From Paludibacter sp. (GTDB lineage Bacteria; Bacteroidota; Bacteroidia; Bacteroidales; Paludibacteraceae): DNA of 64,000 bases. The notes under the pieces are model-generated. The model ran no database searches, was not told the DNA's origin, and saw only the letters and a program-made list of their open reading frames with translations. The position numbers and the translations under genes were made by a program. Location: assembly GCA_028692715.1 (NCBI GenBank), contig JAQUWU010000029.1, positions 1-64,000 on the forward strand. The letters run 5' to 3'. Position 1 is the stretch's first letter. Each line of letters opens with the position of its first letter. Below are positions 40,501 to 47,762 of the stretch, one piece after another.

Positions 40501-41602
40501 CTTTGTACGGGAATAAAACCTGTGGCACTTTTGTAGGATCAGCGTTAATGTACTGAGTTAACAAACCTCGTTCCAGACCAATACATTCCTGCAATTTGAC
40601 AGTCTGTTCGTCCAATGTCCCTGACATGGCAGCATCTCCTGCACCACGCATACATAAGGTATACATGTTTTCGTAACTACCATTCGAGATGACTCTTTTT
40701 TCAAGTTCAGCCATAATCGTCGTCAAATTTGTGTATGGATCCCAGTCACTGGAAGCGTAAGGCCAGTCTGAAATTGTATTGTACAACAAGGGTTCGTGAT
40801 GCGATGATCCCATCACAATGGCATATCGTCCGGCAACCACTTTGTTTTCAGGGAAATAATTAAATGAATTTGTGCTTGGATGCATGGCCGGCCAAATATA
40901 ATTGGCTTTTACGCGCAACAACATTTCAAATACTTTTTCATAAGTTCTTGGTCCAATATCACCTACAGGGTCATTTTTAGCTGCCCAGGGTTGTAATCCC
41001 CAGTCTTCGTCATTGATAAAAATTCCACGGTATTGAACGGAAGGTGGTCCAACAATACTTTCTCCCGCAGTAATGTATATCTCCGAATGCGTTTCGGGAA
41101 TCACATCGGCCCACCAAACCATGGGCGAAACACCCATTAAACGAGATAATTCGAACACGCCATAAGCTGTACCGCGTGGATCGCTTCCATAAATAACCAA
41201 TGCTTTTTCAACAGTTGGAAATGGATTGTCCACTACCGTCAAACAAAAAGTCTCCCATTTGCCTACTATATTTGTTATAGATATTTTAGACGTAGTTACA
41301 AGCGAATCGATAAATTTAGACTTCCCTAAAGTCCCTATTATAACGGGTAAGTTACTACCAATTTGATTTGCTACCGTGGGTTGAATTCCGGTGATTAATT
41401 TAATATCGGCACTCAAAGCATTGACCGCAATGTTTACCACTTCAGCATCCATTGCATCAATGACTAAGTTTGCCGATTGACCGGAAGCTACTAATGGAAA
41501 ACTTCCATTAACTAAAGTTTCGGATACAGTAATTGATCCGGCAGTCAAAAATTGACCCAACAAGCTGAACATCAGCAACAAAGCAAGGAGTGAGCGTTTC
41601 AT
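37520..41602 (-). CDS. Giant GH115 glucuronidase with two lectin-like modules and T9SS tail
   Basis: 1360 residues, about 400 more than usual. Order: signal peptide 1-21; GH115 catalytic region about 25-640 (YRGIFINDEDWGLQPWAAKN, RTYEKVFEMLLRVKANYIWPAMHP, SSHHEPLLYN, SGVYYHFSYWGSPDDYLWL); GH115_C domain about 650-815; module 1 about 821-1004; a helical FIVAR-like linker about 1010-1090; module 2 about 1093-1272; and a T9SS-type C-terminal domain about 1290-1360 (TLYGTPIYN, SGVYIAKVN). The two modules are near-identical in pattern (EGVLNDGTTVRGxPYGW, GINSDGxNYSGSNLCW, GWFKVDxFR) and are probably carbohydrate-binding. The protein is expected on the cell surface, unlike the smaller GH115 paralogue. 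Preceded by a 22-bp palindrome and the regulator gene. Confidence 0.9.
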   Translation of the reverse strand: MKRSLLALLLMFSLLGQFLTAGSITVSETLVNGSFPLVASGQSANLVIDAMDAEVVNIAVNALSADIKLITGIQPTVANQIGSNLPVIIGTLGKSKFIDSLVTTSKISITNIVGKWETFCLTVVDNPFPTVEKALVIYGSDPRGTAYGVFELSRLMGVSPMVWWADVIPETHSEIYITAGESIVGPPSVQYRGIFINDEDWGLQPWAAKNDPVGDIGPRTYEKVFEMLLRVKANYIWPAMHPSTNSFNYFPENKVVAGRYAIVMGSSHHEPLLYNTISDWPYASSDWDPYTNLTTIMAELEKRVISNGSYENMYTLCMRGAGDAAMSGTLDEQTVKLQECIGLERGLLTQYINADPTKVPQVLFPYKEVLNQYNNGLIVPDDVTLGWVDDNFGYIRQLSNPQEQLRSGGSGVYYHFSYWGSPDDYLWLSSNSPTLCSSEMSKAYALNAKKLWIFNVGDIKPQEMELQFSMELAWDVNSWTPEKAHLYSTKWAAETFGEEFGASIGAIKEEYFRLAASGKPEHLVSITYTDNEMNQRIADYEKLVAATCLVAAQIPSRLQDAYFQLVQYPVEGASNMNAKVLCARQSVSYAAQGKPEALDLSSKAITAYENIINLTKKYNTEISGGKWNGIMNYAPRGLARFYDPTVATEVNTNALPAPNNDSILVIPVANYSSKNEAGYTISTVEGLGVAKSALTVWPLNMTTYSAANVSSAPYVEYDVPVLQGTNTIAVRCLPTFPLYTTLSLRYAISIEGATPSFVNIENAALSTAWSTNLLRGYVSGDSKYQSESDKTIKVRIYFTDPSVVISELVVSNVYVNALTEKLVNSSFEYKSEGVLNDGTTVRGYPYGWSNTGALIGNSWGINSDGTNYSGSNLCWMNSTPMPEKFELYQTVKDLPAGEYIVRCRLAAFSGLLANVRMFANNYVQYFGNQTDYVSNLTQGEVNTFAGYTASSTALLQEMAVKVPVFEGDSLKLGVRSSNITSNGSAATTNAGWFKVDYFRIELVKLYSDASVEKAKLDSLITVANNLYSTTKQGNSDGDYSAESRTAFNAAIQSASTVNLNANATISEVITAIATLETAMTTYKSSVITFTSFLVNPDFEYKAEGVLNDGTTVRGLPYGWSLTGDFIGNSLGINSDGANYSGSNLCWFYSVPMPSDFELYQTVKDLPSGDYTVKCRLAAFTDLLGTARLFANKNVQYFGSESDYIWNLTAGETNTFASWTPSTAYILKEMSVDVKLNTGDSLKLGIRTSNMNSDGTFASNSTGWFKVDNFRLERKQEQTALKNIEESSVKVFELDKGMCVSVENVFKNGNVTLYTLYGTPIYNAKITSTKTYIRLPRSGVYIAKVNIDNVITTAKVVYRGY

Positions 41603-41638
41603 ATAATTTTGAATAAGTTATAAATACATTTACTTATA

Positions 41639-41646
41639 CAAAATTA
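41639..41646 (-). promoter_or_regulatory. Probable -7 element for the giant GH115 gene
   Basis: On the minus strand TAATTTTG matches TAnnTTTG, 37 bp upstream of the ATG at 41602. There is no TTTG at -33, as expected for a promoter that needs an activator. The palindrome at 41703-41752 lies 57 bp further upstream. Confidence 0.45.
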
Positions 41647-41702
41647 TCAAAGTTGAGATAGAAATCCTTATTTTTACTAAAAGTCTTTTACCAATGGTTT
41701 AT

Positions 41703-41752
41703 ATGGTAAATTAATGTACAGAATCATGGAATTCTGTACATTAATTTACCAT
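41703..41752. promoter_or_regulatory. 22-bp perfect inverted repeat upstream of the giant GH115
   Basis: ATGGTAAATTAATGTACAGA (first 20 of 22 bases, 41703-41724) is mirrored exactly at 41731-41752, with a 6-nt loop. It lies between the regulator's stop (41791, minus) and the GH115 promoter. No T-run follows on either strand, so a simple terminator is less likely than an operator for the AraC-type regulator or a structured RNA. Confidence 0.5.
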
Positions 41753-41790
41753 TTCATATCTTTTTGACTTTAAATTAGCACGCAATCAAT

Positions 41791-44544
41791 TCAGGATTTT
41801 CCGGATTCGAATTGCTGAATAAATTCATTGGGAGTAATGCCAGTTTGATCCTTAAATGTTCTGAAAAATGAAGTATACGAGCTAAAACCACTTTGTTCTG
41901 AGAGGGCCTTCAAAGTAAAATTCGAATAGTCGGTTTCAGAAATAATGCGTTTAAACTCATCGATTCGATATCGGTTTATAAAGTCATAATATTTATCATT
42001 CATAAACAGATTGAATACTTGAGAGAGTGTTTGATTTGAACATCCAATTGCTTTAGCCAATTCGGGCATTTTTAGCGATTGATTTAAATAATACTTATCA
42101 TGCTCCATGCTATTTTTCAGTTTATCAATAATTTTCTTCGCTTCATCATCGCTAATTTTATTGAACTGATATTTGGGACCATTTTCCTCATTCAATGATT
42201 CTGTTACAGAAATTTTTCTTTTCGCTAACTTAATATACCAATAAAAAGCTACTCCCATTGAACCTAGTAAAATAACAATAATCAATATAATTTGTGTTGT
42301 TGAAATGATCGGGCTTATCTCAAACGAAATTTCACTAAAACAAGTATGATCCATATTTCGTCTAACTATAAAACTATATTTGCCCGGCTTCAAATCTTTA
42401 TAACTAATACTGTTTATTCCTCGCAAAATATCCCAATTTTCCTTAGAACCATTTAACTTACACTCATAAACCATCAAGTCAGGCCTATCGTAAGTTAATA
42501 ATGCGAATTGGATTTCGATGTTATTTTCAGTACTCTTCAACGAAATTTGCTTGCCAGCCTTTATCGAATTATACATTTCGGATATTTTACTAGCACCGTT
42601 TATTTTTACATCGGTTATAACCATAGGCGCAATAGTTCTTTGCAAGCTGTCAGAAGAATAATATAACCCTTTGTTGTTCGACAGCCATAATTTACCAGTG
42701 CTATCAAAACTGCCATCCGTAGCATAAGGTTCCATTAAACCTTCAGTAATTGAATACAGTTGAAATTCGGTTAAGGTTTCGTTTGCTTTAATAATACCGC
42801 GTGAACCAACAAACCAAAAAGTACCCGCTTTATCCTGCAAAATTTTATTAATCCAGTTTCCTGTAAAATCAGCATCCTCAAGCGAACAAATCTGTCGAAA
42901 TTTATGCAAGTCAGGGTCGCTAACAAATGCTTGTTTTGTGCGGTAGCAAAATAGCAAATTTCCTTTCATATCTTCCATCATAAAGTGAATGAGCTCCTTA
43001 TCAATAAAACCAAGAGCAAAGTTCTCGGTTTTAAAATCATTCAATTTTTCATCCCAAAAGCAAATACCAGTCTTTGTACAAACCCATGTTCTGCCCGAAC
43101 GATCAAAATAAACATAATGCACCTCATTATCAATCAAGTTTGAGTTTTGCAAAGTGTATGAGCTGATTTTTTGCGTGCTGGCATTTAGCACATGGAGTCC
43201 TTTTGAGGTAGCTACCCATAAATTTCCATAAGCGTCCGAATTGATATGATATACAACTGCATTCTTTAAAAATGCAAAAGGCTCAAAAACTTCAAGACTA
43301 ACTTTGGCTGGACTAAAACTGTAAATACCACATTGACCACCCAGAATTATGTTGTTTTTATAAGGATGAAACGAAAAAACGTCGCCAGATTTCAAACATT
43401 TGGCTTTTCCAATGCCATTTTCGAAAAATTGGGCAGTTCCATCTTTATCCGACACATAATATACACCATAACCATTGCTCAACAATTTAAATCCTTTTCC
43501 TATATACAAGCCGTGAATAGGTAAATTATTGGTTGAGAAGCTTGGTGTTTTATATAATACAAATGCTTTAGGCTTCAAAAACAGGAAGTCAAATCCTAAA
43601 TTTTCGGTATTCCCAACCCAAAGGATTTTTTGTTTGTCGACGAACAAAGCAGAAATCCTACTCGAGGTTAATCTGGCTTCATTTTTAAGCGAAGAATCAA
43701 ATGTATGGACAACTTTATTGTTGGCTAAAGAAATAAAATACACTCCCGTACCGACAGTTCCTACATAGAGTTGAGATTCGCCATCACTGGACAAACAACT
43801 AATATTTCCATCACCTACACTTATGTACTTTTCAAGTAATGCCTTTTGGGTATTGAATGCATATATTCCACTTCCGTTAGTGCCAATATAAAGCATCTGA
43901 CCAACTGCTGCCATTTTCGTCAATAGAGTCTTTCCGGTTTCATACATTGAAGGAAAAAAAATGATTTTTTCAGTTTTTGGAATAAAAGATGCAATTTGTG
44001 CCGGTGTTAATAGCCATACTGTTCCATCACTCATCTGCTGAATGGACAGAATTTTATCGTCTGATAAAGGTTTGTTCTGGATTTTAAAACTTTTTATTTC
44101 GGCTCCTGAAATAATGCTCAGTCCATTTTCAGTACCTAAGTAAATATTATCTTTATTATCAATATAAATTGCGAAAACAGTTGATTTTATTTGAGAAGAG
44201 AAAACACGATTTGCCTGCTGATCGTTTTGATTGATAGTGTATAATCCGTTGGAAGTAGCTACATAAAATAAGCCAGCCTTAGACTGAGCAATGGCATTCA
44301 CTTTCGAAATTTCATCAGGGAATTTATAAAGCCGAACATAACGTCCGTCGAAACGCTGCACTAAATTTGTACCACCAGCCCATAAAAACCCCTCGTTATC
44401 TTTATAAAAACTGTTTATTTGCCAGTCAATTAAGCCATCGCCATTATTTACATTACGAAAAGTTTCAATCTGTGCATTTAACGTTGAAGAGCACACACAC
44501 AAAAACAAAATTGCAAGTATGTAAAACTTCTTGTTGAACTTCAT
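41791..44544 (-). CDS. Membrane-spanning propeller sensor with AraC-type DNA-binding domain
   Basis: A 917-residue one-component regulator. Signal peptide/anchor 1-24 (LCVCSSTLNAQ); a large periplasmic region of Reg_prop two-bladed propeller repeats (about 30-640); a Y_Y_Y Ig-like domain (about 650-740, ending SFIVRR); one transmembrane helix (about 748-772, IILIIVILLGSMGVAFYWYI); and a cytoplasmic 142-residue tail with two AraC helix-turn-helix motifs (about 815-917, MPELAKAIGCSNQTLSQVF and LKALSEQSGFSSYTSFFRTFK). Histidine kinase and receiver domains of a normal hybrid two-component system are absent. Together this resembles SusR in layout: ligand binding outside, DNA binding inside, in one chain. 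It probably activates the adjacent GH115/GH105 genes. Confidence 0.88.
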   Translation of the reverse strand: MKFNKKFYILAILFLCVCSSTLNAQIETFRNVNNGDGLIDWQINSFYKDNEGFLWAGGTNLVQRFDGRYVRLYKFPDEISKVNAIAQSKAGLFYVATSNGLYTINQNDQQANRVFSSQIKSTVFAIYIDNKDNIYLGTENGLSIISGAEIKSFKIQNKPLSDDKILSIQQMSDGTVWLLTPAQIASFIPKTEKIIFFPSMYETGKTLLTKMAAVGQMLYIGTNGSGIYAFNTQKALLEKYISVGDGNISCLSSDGESQLYVGTVGTGVYFISLANNKVVHTFDSSLKNEARLTSSRISALFVDKQKILWVGNTENLGFDFLFLKPKAFVLYKTPSFSTNNLPIHGLYIGKGFKLLSNGYGVYYVSDKDGTAQFFENGIGKAKCLKSGDVFSFHPYKNNIILGGQCGIYSFSPAKVSLEVFEPFAFLKNAVVYHINSDAYGNLWVATSKGLHVLNASTQKISSYTLQNSNLIDNEVHYVYFDRSGRTWVCTKTGICFWDEKLNDFKTENFALGFIDKELIHFMMEDMKGNLLFCYRTKQAFVSDPDLHKFRQICSLEDADFTGNWINKILQDKAGTFWFVGSRGIIKANETLTEFQLYSITEGLMEPYATDGSFDSTGKLWLSNNKGLYYSSDSLQRTIAPMVITDVKINGASKISEMYNSIKAGKQISLKSTENNIEIQFALLTYDRPDLMVYECKLNGSKENWDILRGINSISYKDLKPGKYSFIVRRNMDHTCFSEISFEISPIISTTQIILIIVILLGSMGVAFYWYIKLAKRKISVTESLNEENGPKYQFNKISDDEAKKIIDKLKNSMEHDKYYLNQSLKMPELAKAIGCSNQTLSQVFNLFMNDKYYDFINRYRIDEFKRIISETDYSNFTLKALSEQSGFSSYTSFFRTFKDQTGITPNEFIQQFESGKS

Positions 44545-44574
44545 GAGTCAGTTTAAATTTAAAAACTTAGTATG

Positions 44575-44582
44575 CAAAAATA
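44575..44582 (-). promoter_or_regulatory. Probable -7 element for the regulator gene
   Basis: On the minus strand TATTTTTG matches TAnnTTTG, 31 bp upstream of the ATG at 44544. Confidence 0.45.
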
Positions 44583-44600
44583 GTAAAATTTATTCAAATA

Positions 44601-44637
44601 AAAAGTCCTGAATTCCAAATGGATTTCAAGACTTTTT
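44601..44637 (-). terminator. Intrinsic terminator of miaB
   Basis: AAAAGTC...TGAA...TCC pairs with GGA...TTCA...GACTTTT (two mismatches, 4-nt loop) and is followed on the minus strand by TATTTG. It lies 54 bp after the miaB stop. Confidence 0.65.
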
Positions 44638-44690
44638 GTTTATTTTGATAGAAATTAGATTTACAATTCCTTATAAGCATCCAAATATAA

Positions 44691-46058
44691 TTAAACAACT
44701 TCAGCAAAAAGAGTCGCCGAAGAAGCACTCAACACTTTGACTTTTATCGTTTCACCAATCTTTCTACCCAAGCGAGGAAAAATCACTACTTTATTTTGAG
44801 ATGTGCGACCAAAAAGTTGCTCTTTTGATCGCTTCGAAAAACCTTCAACCAAGACCTCAAATGTTTTCCCGATATCACGCTGATTGCTTTCGTTCGATAA
44901 AATATTTTGTAAGTCAATTATTTCTGCCAGTCTACGTAATTTTTCTTCTTCGCTTATATTATCAGGTAAATTTTTAGCGGCAAAAGTGCCCGGACGTTCG
45001 GAATATTTAAACATAAAAGCCATATCAAATTTCACCTCTCGCATTAATGACAAGGTTTCTTGATGATCTTCTTCTGTCTCGTTATGAAAACCACAAAACA
45101 CATCTGTTCCAATGGTAGCATCCGGCAAAATACTTCGGATGGCAGCTATTCTTTCCAAATACCATTCGCGAGTATATTTACGACTCATTAATCTTAAAAT
45201 TTTATTACTTCCTGATTGTACGGGTAAGTGAATAAAACGGCATAGATTTGGATATTTTGCAATCATCTTCAGCGTTTCATTACTCATGTCCTTCGGGTGG
45301 GATGTAGTGAACCGGAACCGTATTTCGGGAGCAGCTTCGGCCACTATTTGTAATAATTCAGGGAAATCAACAACCTTTCCATCTTTTTCTGATCGGAATG
45401 AGTTTACATTTTGTCCCAGCAGTGTCACTTCTTTGAAGTTTCTGGACTGCAAATCTTTTAATTCATTCAGAATGCTATCCACATCCCTACTACGTTCTCT
45501 ACCACGTGTATATGGAACGATACAATAAGAACAGAAATTATTACAACCACGCATAATGGTAATAAACCCTGAAATTGAATTGCCAATGCGCGAAGGTAAA
45601 ACATCGCGATACGTTTCAGTGGTAGACAGTTCAACATTAATTGCTTTGTGACCACTTGCGACTTCTTGAATTAAATGTGGAATATCCAGATAAGCATCTG
45701 GTCCCACAACGATATTAACGCCATGTTCTTCAATTAATTCATCTTTTACTCTTTCGGCCATGCATCCAATGACCCCAATCACCAGCTTTTTATTTTTTCG
45801 CTTAAGCGACTGAAAATACTTTAATCGCTGTATAACTTTTTGTTCAGCATTATCCCTAATGGAGCAGGTATTTACAAAAATGGCATCGGCATCTGTAATT
45901 TTATCAGTTAATGTAAAACCGTCCATTTGCATAATAGAAGCCACAACTTCACTATCAGCTACATTCATTTGGCAGCCGTAAGTTTCAATAAAAAGTTTTT
46001 TGTCGTTCAGCTCAGATTTAGAGTCCGGCGAACTAAGAGTTTGTTCCTTTGTATTCAT
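44691..46058 (-). CDS. miaB: tRNA-2-methylthio-N6-dimethylallyladenosine synthase MiaB
   Basis: Radical SAM methylthiotransferase modifying A37 of tRNAs that read UNN codons. In order: MTTase domain with cluster cysteines in ETYGCQMN, NTCSIRD and IGCMAER; radical SAM motif CNNFCSYC (CxxxCxxC, preceded by TIMRG) and a C-terminal TRAM domain (about 385-450, LVEGFSKRSKEQLFGRTSQNK). The ESKRS-like EGFSKRS supports MiaB rather than RimO or MtaB. Length 455 is normal. Single gene with its own terminator. Confidence 0.96.
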   Translation of the reverse strand: MNTKEQTLSSPDSKSELNDKKLFIETYGCQMNVADSEVVASIMQMDGFTLTDKITDADAIFVNTCSIRDNAEQKVIQRLKYFQSLKRKNKKLVIGVIGCMAERVKDELIEEHGVNIVVGPDAYLDIPHLIQEVASGHKAINVELSTTETYRDVLPSRIGNSISGFITIMRGCNNFCSYCIVPYTRGRERSRDVDSILNELKDLQSRNFKEVTLLGQNVNSFRSEKDGKVVDFPELLQIVAEAAPEIRFRFTTSHPKDMSNETLKMIAKYPNLCRFIHLPVQSGSNKILRLMSRKYTREWYLERIAAIRSILPDATIGTDVFCGFHNETEEDHQETLSLMREVKFDMAFMFKYSERPGTFAAKNLPDNISEEEKLRRLAEIIDLQNILSNESNQRDIGKTFEVLVEGFSKRSKEQLFGRTSQNKVVIFPRLGRKIGETIKVKVLSASSATLFAEVV

Positions 46059-46355
46059 ATTTTAAATTATATTTAATCTGCACAAAGGTACATTTTCTAA
46101 TGATAAAAAAGTAAACTCAGTATCTTAATTCAACACAATGAATCTTATAAATCTATTTCATTTCCCTCTGAAAGCCCTTTTAGACGAATTTATTCGAACT
46201 TTTGCATTCATATATCAGAAAAATAAACGTTCACATGCACTTTTAACATATACATTAATTCGATAACACAAGACTAATAATGACCATTTTACAGCATTAA
46301 AAACCGGAATTGGATTCACGGTTTCAAAAATAAATATTTTTTTCACTAAAAATAG

Positions 46356-46387
46356 TTTGCATGTTTAAAATATTATTCTCACTTTTG
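46356..46387 (+). promoter_or_regulatory. Promoter of the candidate small RNA
   Basis: TTTG (46356-46359) and CACTTTTG (46380-46387) are 20 bp apart; the -7 box matches TAnnTTTG in all but its first base. Transcription would start near 46394. Confidence 0.5.
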
Positions 46388-46393
46388 CACAGT

Positions 46394-46475
46394 AAACAAA
46401 CAGATAAATTTTTCATAGTTAAGGTTTAGGTTAAAATGTGCAATGGGTGGCTGTGAAGTTACCCATTGTTTTTTT
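46394..46475 (+). ncRNA. Candidate small RNA (about 80 nt)
   Basis: A short non-coding stretch lies between the promoter above and an intrinsic terminator: CAATGGGTGGC (46441-46451) pairs with GTTACCCATTG (46458-46468, two G-U pairs), 6-nt loop, followed by seven T. It begins AACAAACAGA, the same ten bases as at the start of the greA leader 720 bp downstream. No start codon with an open frame of note. It could alternatively be an attenuated leader of the next gene, 90 bp further on. Confidence 0.45.
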
Positions 46476-46529
46476 ATACCATCTTTTCAAAAAAAACAAC
46501 TGATTCTATCAAATAACCGAAAGATTGTG

Positions 46530-46537
46530 TATTTTTG
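46530..46537 (+). promoter_or_regulatory. Probable -7 element for the small membrane protein gene
   Basis: TATTTTTG matches TAnnTTTG and lies 25 bp upstream of the ATG at 46563. Confidence 0.5.
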
Positions 46538-46562
46538 TTGAACACATTAATCTAAAAATATC

Positions 46563-46982
46563 ATGGACAGTTTAGGTGATTATATTTACATTATTCTGAT
46601 TGCAGTTGCTGTCTTAGGCAGTTTATTGAAAAAGAAAAAAAATACAACCGGCTCAACAAAACCAATAAGCACTAAACGCAGCTGGGAAGACGTATTAAAA
46701 GAGCTAACGCCAGTTGAAAATGAACCAGAAGAATTTGAAGAAATAATAGAGCCTGCACCTATTGTAATTGAGACTCCAAAAATTATTAGCTACGAAACAA
46801 TTGATGATAGTTCAAAGTTAAGATCTAAGAGAAATGTGACTCAAATAAGTTCGTCAAATATAAATCACAATAAAGAGGATGTAATTGTAGTCGAGAAACC
46901 GGAATTATCAATTTCATTTAGCTCAGTAAACGATGCCCGAAGAGCTTTTCTTTATGCTGAAATTTTCAATCGAAAATATTAA
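46563..46982 (+). CDS. Small single-span membrane protein of unknown function
   Basis: A 139-residue protein: an N-terminal transmembrane helix (about 6-21, IYIILIAVAVLGSLL) followed by KKKK as stop-transfer, a polar low-complexity middle rich in acidic residues (47-75), and a short conserved-looking C-terminus DARRAFLYAEIFNRKY. The last motif recurs, as far as I know, in small membrane proteins of Bacteroidales annotated only as hypothetical. Topology suggests the tail is cytoplasmic. Monocistronic between the candidate small RNA and greA; no function can be given. Confidence 0.75.
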   Translation: MDSLGDYIYIILIAVAVLGSLLKKKKNTTGSTKPISTKRSWEDVLKELTPVENEPEEFEEIIEPAPIVIETPKIISYETIDDSSKLRSKRNVTQISSSNINHNKEDVIVVEKPELSISFSSVNDARRAFLYAEIFNRKY

Positions 46983-47096
46983 TTAAGTCAGCATTTTATA
47001 CAGATTATCAAATATTTACCCGTCAAAAAACAATGAATTTATCAAAATAATGCTATTAAACACAAAATAACAAGTTACATTTTAAAAAAAAGCTTG

Positions 47097-47104
47097 TATA
47101 TTTG
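47097..47104 (+). promoter_or_regulatory. Probable -7 element of the greA leader
   Basis: TATATTTG matches TAnnTTTG, with TTAC 18 bp upstream as a weak -33 box. It lies 108 bp upstream of the greA ATG and would start transcription near 47111. Confidence 0.5.
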
Positions 47105-47110
47105 TATTGA

Positions 47111-47168
47111 AATTAACAAACAGACACATTTATAAGAGTTCCGACGGATACTGTTGGAATTCTTTTTT
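47111..47168 (+). ncRNA. Candidate greA leader RNA ending in an intrinsic terminator
   Basis: About 58 nt between the predicted transcription start and a T-run that precedes greA. The stretch carries a terminator hairpin in its 3' half, so most transcripts would stop 44 nt before the greA start codon. E. coli greA is preceded by a comparable arrangement, the GraL leader RNA made by a leader terminator; this is a similarity of layout only, not of sequence. It shares AACAAACAGA (47115-47124) with the candidate small RNA upstream. Confidence 0.45.
47134..47168 (+). terminator. Intrinsic terminator upstream of greA
   Basis: AAGAGTTCCGAC (47134-47145) pairs with GTTGGAATTCTT (47153-47164), two G-U pairs, 7-nt loop, and the T-run continues to 47168. 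It is placed before, not after, a gene on the same strand, since the previous gene's stop lies 150 bp back with the leader promoter between. Confidence 0.75.
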
Positions 47169-47212
47169 GTTATATACTTTTAAAAAAAACCTAAAGATAA
47201 GGAGATAAAACT

Positions 47213-47683
47213 ATGGCAGTATCATATATGACAGCCGAAGGATACAAAAAATTGGTTGAGGATTTAAATGAGTTAGAGAGAGTTCAACGTCCTGCAATAT
47301 CAAAACAAATTGGCGAAGCGCGTGATAAAGGTGATTTATCGGAAAATGCTGAATATGATGCAGCAAAAGAAGCACAGGGAATGCTCGAAATGAGAATTTC
47401 ACTTTTAAAAGAAACAATTGCGTCTGCCAGAATGATTGATGAATCAAAAATTAGCACAAAAGAAGTGCAAATTCTGACTCGTGTAAAAATAAGAAACACA
47501 AAATCAGGACAAATCATGTCCTATATGATTGTATCTGAAAGTGAAGCTAATTTAAAAGCAGGCAAACTTTCTGTTACAACACCTATTGCAAAAGGATTAT
47601 TAGGGAAAAAAGTGGGACAGATTGCTACCGTTACAGTTCCTTCAGGTGTAATGGAGTTTGAAGTGGTGGAAATTAGTTTGTGA
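47213..47683 (+). CDS. greA: Transcription elongation factor GreA
   Basis: Rescues backtracked RNA polymerase by stimulating its intrinsic RNA cleavage through the secondary channel. The 156-residue protein has the N-terminal coiled coil (about 10-75) with the tip acidic pair D42 and E45 in GDLSENAEYDAAKE, and the C-terminal FKBP-like domain (85-156) ending PSGVMEFEVVEI. It has an unusually strong Shine-Dalgarno for Bacteroidota (AAGGAG at 47199-47204, 8 bp before the ATG). Preceded by a terminator-ending leader; the HIT gene follows 79 bp downstream. Confidence 0.96.
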   Translation: MAVSYMTAEGYKKLVEDLNELERVQRPAISKQIGEARDKGDLSENAEYDAAKEAQGMLEMRISLLKETIASARMIDESKISTKEVQILTRVKIRNTKSGQIMSYMIVSESEANLKAGKLSVTTPIAKGLLGKKVGQIATVTVPSGVMEFEVVEISL

Positions 47684-47705
47684 CCCCTTGCCCCTAAAGG
47701 GGTTT
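47684..47705. repeat. CCCCTAAAGGGG-type repeat (single copy)
   Basis: CCCCTTGCCCCTAAAGGGGT starts on the base after the greA stop codon. A single copy between greA and the HIT gene. Confidence 0.7.
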
Positions 47706-47762
47706 GAAAATCAGACTTATTAAAGGCTAATTCAATTAATAAATTTCTATAGACACATCAAC

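Larger units (their letters stand above)
46059..46562. other. 504-bp intergenic region with a candidate small RNA
   Basis: No open gene. The left 290 bp show nothing I can name. The right part holds a promoter at 46356-46387, a candidate small RNA at 46394-46475 and a second -7 element for the next gene at 46530-46537. Confidence 0.6.
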
